DNA of 15,126 bases from JBFMFE01 sp040752295. Lineage in GTDB: Bacteria > UBP15 > UBA6099 > JBFMBQ01. Below the pieces are notes generated by a model that was not told the origin of the DNA, searched no databases, and saw only the letters and a program-made list of their open reading frames with translations. This document shows, one piece after another, positions 6,299 to 13,439 of the stretch (position 1 is the stretch's first letter; each line of letters opens with the position of its first letter). The stretch spans positions 1-15,126 of the forward strand of contig JBFMFE010000075.1 in assembly GCA_040752295.1 (NCBI GenBank). Direction: 5' to 3'. A program made the translations under genes and the position numbers.

Positions 6299-7267
6299 TC
6301 ATCGCATCTTTCCGACGCGCCCCGAGATTTCGTTGTATCTGAGAATCCCGGCGTGCGCGAAATCGAGGATGTCGGCGATGGAGCGGCATTTTTCCGGGCG
6401 CAGGGATTTCGCGTCGGTTGCCGGGACGTTGCGGGAGAAAAGAATATCGAAAAGGGGGTCTGTTTTCGCGGTCTCGCGCTCGTCGGCGCTGACTGCTTTT
6501 TCGGGTGCGCTCAAGGCGGAAACTTTGCACTGGAACGCGTCGAGGAAAATCTGCTGGCCCGACTGCAGAATCCTGGTCGCGCCTTCCATGCCGAAGATGC
6601 AGGGCATGCCGAGTTCCCGGGCTTTAACAGCCGCCCCGCCGGTCGCGTCGCCTCTTTCAGCGATCAAGCCCCTCACGTAAGGAAGAATGCCGGTGAGTTC
6701 ATCCGTGGGGTTTTCAACCACGACGATTGCGCCCGTGGGCGCGCCGGCAGCTTCCGCGCAGTCGCGCGCTATGAACGCCGGCCCGACGGAACATCCCGGA
6801 AAGATTGCGGTTCCGCCTTCGAGGGCGGGATTCGCCGATACGGGCTGCACAGCTCCGCCTCCCGGACCGCCCGCGCGGAACGTCCGTGTGTTCAACGTGC
6901 GGACTTCTCCGTCCCGCGTGACGAGCAATTCGACTTCGGAAGGCTCTTCGGGTGGTTCTCCGGATTGAATTTGTTTTTCCGTCAACCCCATCATTTCTCT
7001 TTCTATGTTTTGAAGCACCCGGTAAAGGGGTGAAAACCCGTATTTTGTCAGGATATTCAGATTGTCCACAAGGAGCCGTGTCGCTTCGATGATTTCGCCA
7101 AGCAGCCGCCGCGAAGGCGCGCTGCGGGCGGACAGGGACATCCGGGACAGAATGCGTTTCAGCCTCGCGGCTGTATCTATGGTGTTTCTCTTCAGCTCCG
7201 TCCTCTGCCTCACGGCATCGGCGTGGAATTCGTTGCTTTTCAGCATCCTGCGATAAAAGACCGACAT
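6299..7267 (-). CDS. PEP-utilising swivel-domain protein lacking the catalytic histidine
   Basis: A 322-residue, probably cytoplasmic protein. Residues 1-100 are predicted helical and unrecognised. Residues about 152-250 form a phosphohistidine swivel domain of the PEP-synthase/PPDK type: FPGCSVGPAFIA, then GLIAERGDATGGAAVKAREL (200-219), then MPCIFG. Active enzymes read GGxTSHAA at the centre of this motif. Here it is GDATGGAA, so the phospho-accepting His is Gly211. The tail SLRPEKCRSIADILDFAHA (288-306) matches the segment that follows the swivel in many PEP-synthase-like proteins (PxxCxTLHDIxRFxHE). There is no ATP-grasp and no PEP-binding barrel. It is therefore a swivel module detached from its enzyme and unable to carry a phosphohistidine at the usual place. 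A regulatory or scaffold role beside the kinase and response regulator is inference. A G-rich site (7 Gs) precedes the ATG. Confidence 0.75.
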   Translation of the reverse strand: MSVFYRRMLKSNEFHADAVRQRTELKRNTIDTAARLKRILSRMSLSARSAPSRRLLGEIIEATRLLVDNLNILTKYGFSPLYRVLQNIEREMMGLTEKQIQSGEPPEEPSEVELLVTRDGEVRTLNTRTFRAGGPGGGAVQPVSANPALEGGTAIFPGCSVGPAFIARDCAEAAGAPTGAIVVVENPTDELTGILPYVRGLIAERGDATGGAAVKARELGMPCIFGMEGATRILQSGQQIFLDAFQCKVSALSAPEKAVSADERETAKTDPLFDILFSRNVPATDAKSLRPEKCRSIADILDFAHAGILRYNEISGRVGKMR

Positions 7268-7317
7268 GATGTGCCCCCCCGCGGCGTTTCCGTTTTCGGC
7301 GGATTGCCCGCCGCCGC

Positions 7318-7725
7318 TTACGGCTGCGGCGCGTCCTCCCGCCGCGCGCTTTTTCTGAGTTCGCCGGCGGCCCTTGCGATGACCGCTCTCAGATCGTCCG
7401 GCTTGAAGGGCTTTGCGATGAAGTCGAAAGCGCCTTTGGTCAGTGCCTCGCGCGCTACTTCCACGGTGGCGTAGCCGGTGATGATGACGACTTTCGTGCG
7501 CTTCGACCCCGCCAGAACGCGCTCGAGCACCTGTATGCCGCTGATGTCCTCCATCCTGACGTCCGTGACGACGACGTCGAACTCCTTTTCTTCGATCCGT
7601 TTCACGGCTTCCGCGGGGTTCTCGAAGATTTCGACCTCGTACCCGCTTTTCTCAAGCGCGGGCTTCAGGCGCTTGCACACGATAGGCTCATCGTCAAGAA
7701 CCATAACCTGAATTTTTTCGCTCAT
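7318..7725 (-). CDS. Single-domain (CheY-like) response regulator
   Basis: A 135-residue receiver domain with no output domain. The acidic pocket is D11/D12, the phospho-acceptor is D55 (in VVTDVRM), and the switch and lysine residues are T83 (IITGYA) and K105 (AKPF), so it should be phosphorylatable. The sequence resembles receivers of NtrC-type proteins more than CheY itself. The C-terminal tail after about residue 122 is short and charged. It overlaps the end of the PEP-synthase-like gene by 32 bp, and a GGAGA ribosome site lies 6 nt before the ATG, so the two are probably translationally coupled. Its partner is likely the histidine kinase at 4573-6192. It may serve as a phosphate sink or act on the neighbouring PEP-like proteins by protein contact. 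Confidence 0.93.
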   Translation of the reverse strand: MSEKIQVMVLDDEPIVCKRLKPALEKSGYEVEIFENPAEAVKRIEEKEFDVVVTDVRMEDISGIQVLERVLAGSKRTKVVIITGYATVEVAREALTKGAFDFIAKPFKPDDLRAVIARAAGELRKSARREDAPQP

Positions 7726-10036
7726 GGCAGTCTCCGTATTCCATGAAAAACTTTTCTATTTCACTTTCAATCGTCAAATCCTTTGCCGCCGCACCGCCTT
7801 CGGCATAACGAAGCATCCTGCCCAGAAGGGTGAGCAGCTCTTTCGCCGCGTCGCTCGGCATATTATCCCTGCACGCCGACATGCCGCCTCCCGACTGATA
7901 CACGTTGAAATCGTATTTTTCCAGCACGCCCTTCAGCCATAACACCCGTTTTTCGCTGAGATCGTTCGGATGGGTGCGGTCCGAAATTCTGAGGTAAATA
8001 TAGTTGCGCTCCGCGGCGTCGCAGGCGCACGCGCTCAGAAGGTACGCGCGCGGCCCGGATGCGATGTAGAGTATCGTATTCCCGAACGAAGTGACCGCGA
8101 GGACGGACGCCGGGAATCCGCTCTTCCCGCCTTCCCCCGGGGATTCGGACAGACCGCCGAGAACCGCCGAGAGCGCGGGAGAATCCGCCGCCCCGGCCAC
8201 GTAAAGCCTGACCCCCCTGACTGGCTCAAGCCGCGCGGCTGTTCCGGCGAGCTTCCGCCTGATGGATTCCATCGCGCCGATAAGCCCCCGCGCGGCGCCT
8301 TCGACGCCGGTCCTGACGACCTGCTCGAGCGTGTCGCGCTTTTTCGATTTGAGCCGCTGCGCCGGGCGCGCCGCCGGCGCGCCCTGCGAGATGTAGTGGA
8401 GGAGGAACCTGAGCAGCGTGTACTCACGCTCGTTCTCGATGTTCAATCGCTCCGTGAGCTGGTAGTTGAGGAGTTCCTCTGCCATACCCTTATAAATGAC
8501 GTTGTCGTCGGCGTCCACGGTTACAGTGTCGCCGTCGCGCAGGCGGCTCGTGGCGTCGCCCAATCCCACAATCGTCGGCACGTGCAGCTTTCTCAACGAT
8601 GAGACCGCGGCTTCGTCCGGCGCGCCTCCGTCCGCAAGGACGGCGGCGGCGCGTTGCAGGCACCGGATGAATCCCTCATTCTGCGTTATCCTTTCGGTCA
8701 CTATTACGCATTGTCCGGGGATATTCTCAAAACCCGTTTCGCCGGAGACGACGCGGACGGTTCCGAAGGCGATTCCCGGGCTCGCCGTTTTTCCGGTTCC
8801 GTCGTAAAGCGTTTCCCTACGCGCCAGAGCGTCGGCCAGCCCGGTCGCCGGCATGGCGTCGGCGGAGATGGAAAGGGGCGCAACTCCGGTGATGTACAAA
8901 TCCCCGTTCCGGTCGCATACCCACGTTATTTCCCGAGGGCTTCTGAAGCAGCGCTCGACAAGCATGGCCTTTTCGGTCAGCCCAATGAAGAAACGTTCCC
9001 CCTGCGGAGCCGCACTCTGTTCGGGTGGCGCCCCGGATATCTCATGCGGGCTGATCCTGTTTAATTCAAACCGGACGGTTTCGCCGTCGCCCTCCTCCTC
9101 CACGCGCATCCGCCCGCTGAAGGGCGATGCGGGGTTGACGGTCAACACGCGCCCCTGCACTCTTGGCTCTATCATTCGGGTGGCTGCCACCGCGATGTGC
9201 CCCATCGGATCGAGCCCGAGTCGGATTCTGTCCATAACCGCGTCGTCCTCGAACATCGAGGCGAGGATTTTCTTGTAGGAGTTCAGGACGTTTTCCGCGC
9301 TTCCGTAGGCTGGCGCCGCGTGTTCTCCATGGGCGGCGGCGCCGTATTCATCGCCGAACGCCGAGGCAGTGAGGATGAATTTCAGCCGCGTGTCGTGAAA
9401 CGCCTGCATCGCCGCGACGGCGGCTTCGACTCCCGTTCTCAATTCCGCGGGGAACGCGCCGTCGAGAATTTTTCGCCGCAGGTTCGAGAGGTTCTTCAAA
9501 CGGCCGGGCACTGCCGCATCGTGCGGGGACTCGATGCCGTTGTACCGGGCGAAAAGGTCGAAAGCGGCGAACGAAAAAACGAACCCCTCGGGCATGAGGA
9601 CGCCCGGCAGCCTGCGCACCTCGGCCAGCCGTGTGATCATGCCCCCGACACTGTGGTAATGCTCGATTTCGTCGATTTCGTCGAAGGGAATGATGAGATC
9701 ACCCCGCTCGACGAGCGGACGCCACGCGAGCACGTGCCTGAGGCGTTTCTTCATCCTGTCCATCGCGCGGTAAAGGTCGGCGTCGCGCCGCGAGGAAAGC
9801 GCGTTCATATCCGTCACGATCTCGCCGCCCAGAGCGAAAGCCTCGTCGGTGACCGAAGCGAGGTACTGCCTGTCGAGCACGTACCCGCCGCCGAGTTTTT
9901 CACCCGCGTCCCTTATAAGATTTTCGAAAACGCGGCGGTTCGCCTGCACGCGCCGGAACCTCGCGCACAGGGTTTTTAAAACGATTTCACGGCCTGGTTT
10001 CTCAGGCTGCCCGCTTATTCTTTCCCAGACACTCAT
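7694..10036 (-). CDS. PEP-synthase-like protein with degenerate catalytic sites (probable pseudo-enzyme)
   Basis: A 780-residue protein with the order of a PEP/pyruvate-binding-domain protein: helical N-terminus (1-125), PPDK_N/ATP-grasp-like region (about 128-395), swivel domain (about 410-517) and a C-terminal domain (about 530-745) seen in stand-alone PEP-synthase-like proteins. Landmarks are SVGGMITRLAEV (129-140) and PEGFVFSFAAFDLF (149-162), the PPDK_N opening. Its usual VGGK lysine is Met133. The VRSSAxGED ATP loop reads LTASAFGDE (222-230), with the Arg replaced. The swivel core GGxTSHAA reads GGAPDEAA (470-477), so the phospho-accepting His is Glu475. The PEP/pyruvate barrel is missing. 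It therefore probably does not make PEP. A GGAGA site precedes the ATG, 19 bp after the TauE-like gene. It more likely senses or relays a metabolite state to the adjacent regulator, which is inference. Confidence 0.8.
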   Translation of the reverse strand: MSVWERISGQPEKPGREIVLKTLCARFRRVQANRRVFENLIRDAGEKLGGGYVLDRQYLASVTDEAFALGGEIVTDMNALSSRRDADLYRAMDRMKKRLRHVLAWRPLVERGDLIIPFDEIDEIEHYHSVGGMITRLAEVRRLPGVLMPEGFVFSFAAFDLFARYNGIESPHDAAVPGRLKNLSNLRRKILDGAFPAELRTGVEAAVAAMQAFHDTRLKFILTASAFGDEYGAAAHGEHAAPAYGSAENVLNSYKKILASMFEDDAVMDRIRLGLDPMGHIAVAATRMIEPRVQGRVLTVNPASPFSGRMRVEEEGDGETVRFELNRISPHEISGAPPEQSAAPQGERFFIGLTEKAMLVERCFRSPREITWVCDRNGDLYITGVAPLSISADAMPATGLADALARRETLYDGTGKTASPGIAFGTVRVVSGETGFENIPGQCVIVTERITQNEGFIRCLQRAAAVLADGGAPDEAAVSSLRKLHVPTIVGLGDATSRLRDGDTVTVDADDNVIYKGMAEELLNYQLTERLNIENEREYTLLRFLLHYISQGAPAARPAQRLKSKKRDTLEQVVRTGVEGAARGLIGAMESIRRKLAGTAARLEPVRGVRLYVAGAADSPALSAVLGGLSESPGEGGKSGFPASVLAVTSFGNTILYIASGPRAYLLSACACDAAERNYIYLRISDRTHPNDLSEKRVLWLKGVLEKYDFNVYQSGGGMSACRDNMPSDAAKELLTLLGRMLRYAEGGAAAKDLTIESEIEKFFMEYGDCHERKNSGYGS

Positions 10037-10055
10037 GCCCGTCTCCGCTGTGTCT

Positions 10056-11180
10056 TCACCCGGCGGCAGCGGCTTCCGTCCTCCGCGGCGCCGTCCACAA
10101 CAGTGCCTGCATCCTGTTCCGCCTCCGGTACGCGGCGGTCACGTAGAAAAGTATGATGGCGGCGCCGGTGATCCCGCTCACGAACAGCAGCGCCTTGCTG
10201 GCGCCGTTGAAAAGGGCGTCGTAGCGCGGGTCCATCGCCAGCACGCCGAGTTCCCTCAGATATATTGGTATCGCGATGCCCCGGCTCAGAACGCACAGGA
10301 TGATGATCACCCCCGTGACGAGGCGTATGACGACCTCCCTGACCACTTTCGTTCCGTACGCGCCGATGTAAATCCCGAACAGGGAGCCAAGATACAATAG
10401 CATTGTGAGGCGTATGTCCACCATGCCTTCGAGGGCGTAATTGAGCGCTCCGAAGCCGCCCATGAACATCGCGAGGTAAAGCTCCGTGCCGGCGGCAACG
10501 GCCGTGGGCAGGCCGAAGACATAGATCATCGCGGGAACGCCGATGAATCCTCCCACGCCGATTGTCCCCGCAAGATAGCCCGTCGCAAGACCGACAACAA
10601 GAATCACCCAGAGGGATATTCTCACGTCCGCGACGGGAAAGTAGATCATGGGAAAAAGCCTGAGGCGCGAGAAAAACTCCACGAGTTTCTGCGAAGGACC
10701 GTGTTCGGCTGCCTCCGCTTTGAGGCGGGACTTCAGGGCGTCGCGGAGCATGGACACGGCGACCACGGAAAGGATGCAGACGAAAACGAGGCTGATGTAC
10801 AGGTTCGACGTCGCGCCGCCGCCGCCTTCACCGTGCGAGCCTCCGCCCCCGCCGGCGAACAACATGCTGTTTAACCACACCGCGAGCCGTATGCCCGCGA
10901 ACGACGTGAGAATCAGAAAAGCCCCCAGCTTCCTGTCCACGTTCCCCATCTCGCCGTGCTTCTTCGACCCCATCATTGCCTTTCCGAACTTGTGCGTGAT
11001 GTTGCTTCCCACCGCCACCACGCCCGGCACCCCGAGGTTCATCATCCCGGGCGTCATGAAAAACGCCCCGCCGCTGCCGATGAACCCGCTCAGTATGCCG
11101 CCGATAAATCCCAGCAGCACAACCTGCAACGCGCCTCCGACTCCCAGATGGATGAACATATGACCGATCTCGCCGCTCAT
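10056..11180 (-). CDS. TauE/SafE-family anion permease
   Basis: A 374-residue inner-membrane protein with about eight hydrophobic segments. The two internal repeats of the family are clear: GILSGFIGSGGAFFMTPGM (28-46) and GYLAGTIGVGGFIGVPAMI (201-219), followed by GTELY (231-235). The stretch VGSNITHKFGKAMM (57-70), then GNVDRKLG (79-86), is typical of the TauE/SafE branch common in anaerobic sulfate and sulfur metabolisers. Family members move sulfite, sulfoacetate or other small organosulfur anions, generally outward, and the substrate here is not identifiable. A glycine-rich loop with one His (about 109-123) is unusual. It lies 41 bp after the cytidylate-kinase-like gene and 19 bp before the PEP-synthase-like gene, inside the sigma-54-controlled operon. 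GGAGG lies about 9 nt before the ATG. The permease could be the effector that the signalling proteins control, or a co-sensor. Confidence 0.88.
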   Translation of the reverse strand: MSGEIGHMFIHLGVGGALQVVLLGFIGGILSGFIGSGGAFFMTPGMMNLGVPGVVAVGSNITHKFGKAMMGSKKHGEMGNVDRKLGAFLILTSFAGIRLAVWLNSMLFAGGGGGSHGEGGGGATSNLYISLVFVCILSVVAVSMLRDALKSRLKAEAAEHGPSQKLVEFFSRLRLFPMIYFPVADVRISLWVILVVGLATGYLAGTIGVGGFIGVPAMIYVFGLPTAVAAGTELYLAMFMGGFGALNYALEGMVDIRLTMLLYLGSLFGIYIGAYGTKVVREVVIRLVTGVIIILCVLSRGIAIPIYLRELGVLAMDPRYDALFNGASKALLFVSGITGAAIILFYVTAAYRRRNRMQALLWTAPRRTEAAAAG

Positions 11181-11221
11181 TCCTTTATCCTCCGTTTATC
11201 TCTTCATTACGGCCGTTGTCT

Positions 11222-12745
11222 TCACTCAATACGAAGAAGTTTCAGCACCAGACGCGCCACGGTTCCGTATATATAAGCTATCAGCGGCACGCCTGCGAAA
11301 ACGCAGACCGCCGCCGGAATCCGCGACCCGGCGCCCGTCCCGTGCAAAAAGTCCAGCACCGCTTCCTGATTCAGGAAAACCGCGGCGTATATCGCCGCGG
11401 CGACCGCCGACAGGAGAAGCAAATTGATGATGCTCTTCGGGTTGAAAAGATAGCGTTGTTTTAACTCCTGCACTGTAACGACGGGCACCCGGAGCCTCTC
11501 ATGAAGAAGGGAAGCGAGCTCGCGCGACATCCGCGTCCTCGCTGCCTGCCCCTTGTCGAGAAACACCTCGCCCACCACCGCAAGAGTGTAACCGACGCCC
11601 GGTTTCACGAACTCCGCCGCCGCGTGAGGAGCCGCCCGCACGGCGCGACCCCCGCCGGAACGCCCCATCCGCGCCAGCTCTGCAAGCGTGTCCCTCAGCC
11701 CGCCGTCATCGGCAGCCCCGCCCGCCTCGCTCGTGTCTTCCTCTATACCGCCGTTGTTTTCCGTTTTTACGTCCTTCGGCTGCCCCGCCGCGCCGTATGT
11801 GACAAGCTGCGCCCCCCCCTCGCAGTTTTCGCCAGCGGCATCGAGCCGCAGCAGCTCCACAGCCGCGCCCCATTTGTTGGCGAGGCTGACCACTTCCCGG
11901 AATGCTTCCGAACCCGGCTCGAACCTCTCCTGCACCCAGAGGAGGTTGGTCTGCGCCTGAGTGCAGGCGACGCTCCTCACCCCTTCGATTCCGCCGGCGA
12001 CCGCCCTTATCTCTTCCGCCGCGTGCGCCTGATACAGGGGATAGACCACCGACACGGCGCCGTCGCTCGCACTGACGGTGTACTGCCCGCCGGACGTGTC
12101 CTCGCGCTCCGCGAGCGCCACCCGGACGCGCGACGCTAAAAGGACGTTGTCTATCGCCCGCCGGGAAGCCGGCGTCACCTGAAAATCCGGAAGCTGGCTC
12201 ACCGTCAACAGCGCGGCGGCGGCGTTCTCCACGCTCATTTGAGACAGGTTCAAAATCAGGTCGTACTGCTGCGCCTCGTCCCATGTAACGCCGTAATACA
12301 TGTGTACCCAGCGCGCGTGGTCTTCTCTTACAGCTTCAATGTATCGCTTCGCCTTCTCGTAGCTCAGGTTCATCTGCCGCATGACGTGACTGATGCGGTA
12401 TTCCATGTCCGCAACGACCCTGACGCGAAGCACGTGGCTGATTCCCGCAAGGAGCAGATGCCCGGCGCGGCCGTGATAGACGATGTCACCATCCTTCACG
12501 ACCCGCTCCAGCAGATACCGCGCGCTGAACGCCTGAAAATGCTCTTTTTCCAGCGCCAACCTCTCCGTGAAAATGTGCGGTTTGAGAACGGCGGTCTCCA
12601 GCTTGCCCACTCTGATTCCGGCCTTCGTCGCCGCTTCGACCAATTCCTCGCGGCTGATGCACGGACAGCCCAGTTTCTTTGCCAGGGTTTCCGCAACTTC
12701 CTTCCCTCTCGAATAACTTCCTCTCGATATGCACGCGATTCGCAC
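11222..12745 (-). CDS. Cytidylate-kinase-like protein fused to BON-like and membrane segments
   Basis: A 507-residue multidomain protein. Residues 1-185 match the cytidylate-kinase-like family: the ISRGSYSRGKEVAETLAKKLG opening is a P-loop of GxxxxGK form (9-15) followed by Glu rather than Ser/Thr. GDIVYHGRAGHLLL (86-99), VADMEYRI and the YDLILNL segment follow as usual. Residues about 195-262 look like a BON domain (SVVYPLYQ... GGIEGVRSV). Then come an alpha/beta stretch (265-305) and a low-complexity Gly/Ala linker (305-380). A second alpha/beta stretch (385-427) recalls the end of a universal stress domain. Two hydrophobic helices close the protein (about 438-457 and 476-500). Single-domain CMK is about 220 residues, so most of this is added material, and the protein is probably membrane-tethered. 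The start is GTG at 12745, chosen because the family opens with the P-loop strand. True kinase activity is uncertain. Confidence 0.78.
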   Translation of the reverse strand: MRIACISRGSYSRGKEVAETLAKKLGCPCISREELVEAATKAGIRVGKLETAVLKPHIFTERLALEKEHFQAFSARYLLERVVKDGDIVYHGRAGHLLLAGISHVLRVRVVADMEYRISHVMRQMNLSYEKAKRYIEAVREDHARWVHMYYGVTWDEAQQYDLILNLSQMSVENAAAALLTVSQLPDFQVTPASRRAIDNVLLASRVRVALAEREDTSGGQYTVSASDGAVSVVYPLYQAHAAEEIRAVAGGIEGVRSVACTQAQTNLLWVQERFEPGSEAFREVVSLANKWGAAVELLRLDAAGENCEGGAQLVTYGAAGQPKDVKTENNGGIEEDTSEAGGAADDGGLRDTLAELARMGRSGGGRAVRAAPHAAAEFVKPGVGYTLAVVGEVFLDKGQAARTRMSRELASLLHERLRVPVVTVQELKQRYLFNPKSIINLLLLSAVAAAIYAAVFLNQEAVLDFLHGTGAGSRIPAAVCVFAGVPLIAYIYGTVARLVLKLLRIE

Positions 12746-12804
12746 TTTTTATGCCCCCGCCTTTTTCTCGTTTTCCCCTTTATTTATTGCCGGCGCCGAA
12801 AGGG

Positions 12805-13239
12805 TCAAGGCGCTACCAGCGGACAGCCCAGCTTGTCCTTCAATATTGCTATCCAGTGCTCACCGGGCTTGAATCTCATGCCGGCGAATAAACTGCGGTT
12901 CCCCCCCCACACCACGGAATGCAGCGCGTGGTCTTCGGCGAGAAATTTCATCGCCTCCGAACCCGGCTCGCCGACTCGCACGGCGCCCCCCGCATCGATC
13001 CCCATCTCCCGCAGCAGCGCAAGGCATTTTCCCAGCGCCGCCTTCCCGCGAAGATAAAACTCTACAAGGTAATCTTCGTCCGAATCACAGCCTTCTTCCC
13101 CGTCGAACTCCACCCTGATCAGCACGAGGACGATGACTCCTGCCTCCACGCGCTGTGCAAGACCCGCAACGTACTTAATCGCTTCCGCTTTCATGTCCGT
13201 GCCATCAAGGAGAAACAATATGTTTCGCTCCGGCGGCAT
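12805..13239 (-). CDS. Universal stress protein-like, first gene of the operon
   Basis: A 144-residue single USP-like domain. The N-terminal strand NILFLLDGTD (6-15), with the usual Asp12, is followed by AIKYVAGLAQ. The middle (70-107) has the expected alpha/beta pattern with a VGEPGSEAMKFL helix, and the C-terminus reads SVVWGGNR, then LGCPLVAP. The ATP-binding signature G-2X-G-9X-G-S/T is absent (WGGNRSLFAGMRFKPGEHW instead), so it belongs to, or has drifted towards, the non-ATP-binding type. A longer frame begins at a GTG at 13284, but that start lies upstream of the sigma-54 transcription start. The ATG at 13239 has GGAGA six bases upstream and begins right at the family's first strand, so I chose it. 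It is followed 59 bp later by the cytidylate-kinase-like gene. Confidence 0.8.
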   Translation of the reverse strand: MPPERNILFLLDGTDMKAEAIKYVAGLAQRVEAGVIVLVLIRVEFDGEEGCDSDEDYLVEFYLRGKAALGKCLALLREMGIDAGGAVRVGEPGSEAMKFLAEDHALHSVVWGGNRSLFAGMRFKPGEHWIAILKDKLGCPLVAP

Positions 13240-13245
13240 GTTCGG

Positions 13246-13250
13246 TCTCC
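13246..13250 (-). promoter_or_regulatory. Ribosome binding site fixing the USP start
   Basis: GGAGA on the minus strand, with a six-base spacer to the ATG at 13239. It lies inside the short leader predicted from the sigma-54 start near 13257 and rules out the upstream GTG at 13284. Confidence 0.7.
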
Positions 13251-13267
13251 GATTTCCAACCTGTAAA

Positions 13268-13283
13268 TGCAACACACGTGCCA
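13268..13283 (-). promoter_or_regulatory. Sigma-54 (-24/-12) promoter
   Basis: On the minus strand TGGCACGTGTGTTGCA matches the consensus TGGCAC-N5-TTGC at every fixed position, with GG and GC separated by exactly 10 nt. The transcript should start near 13257, about 18 nt before the ATG of the universal-stress-like gene at 13239. The next gene upstream encodes a sigma-54 activator. This is the strongest regulatory call in the window and should drive the operon 13239 to 4573. Confidence 0.92.
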
Positions 13284-13289
13284 CCTGTC

Positions 13290-13304
13290 CGCCTCAAGGA
13301 GGCG
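13290..13304. repeat. Short hairpin just upstream of the sigma-54 promoter
   Basis: CGCCTC (13290-13295), loop AAG and GAGGCG (13299-13304) form a 6-bp stem. It lies between the upstream gene and the -24 element. There is no T-run, so it is not a standard terminator. It may be incidental. Confidence 0.4.
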
Positions 13305-13400
13305 CGAACGTGAAAACAAAAAACATCGCTTGTTTAGCTTATAATTGAGTGCCGGGAATCGGATGGGCGCCGCCGGAATTGATCATGGAGGCGAAAATAT

Positions 13401-13439
13401 TGTTGTATATTTCATCAATTGTGTTGTAATATACCACAA
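13401..13439. promoter_or_regulatory. Two tandem activator-site-like repeats upstream of the sigma-54 promoter
   Basis: On the plus strand TGTTGTATATTTCATCAA (13401-13418) and TGTTGTAATATACCACAA (13422-13439) agree at 12 of 18 positions. Their centres are 21 bp apart, two helical turns. Both have a TGTTGT half and a looser inverted half (CATCAA or CCACAA). Their centres lie about 152 and 173 bp upstream of the predicted sigma-54 start, a normal distance for activator binding sites. They sit immediately after the activator's stop codon. Confidence 0.5.

Noticed and set aside
9197..9979. Long plus-strand open frame (260 codons) inside the PEP-synthase-like gene
   Set aside because: It is antisense to a gene with recognisable domains, has no recognisable motif, and has biased composition.
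13240..13284. N-terminal extension of the USP-like protein from a GTG at 13284
   Set aside because: It would start upstream of the predicted sigma-54 transcript start, and the family's first strand begins after the ATG at 13239, which has a good ribosome site.
13290..13304. Hairpin after the NtrC-type gene as a rho-independent terminator
   Set aside because: It has no T-run in either direction and only six base pairs.
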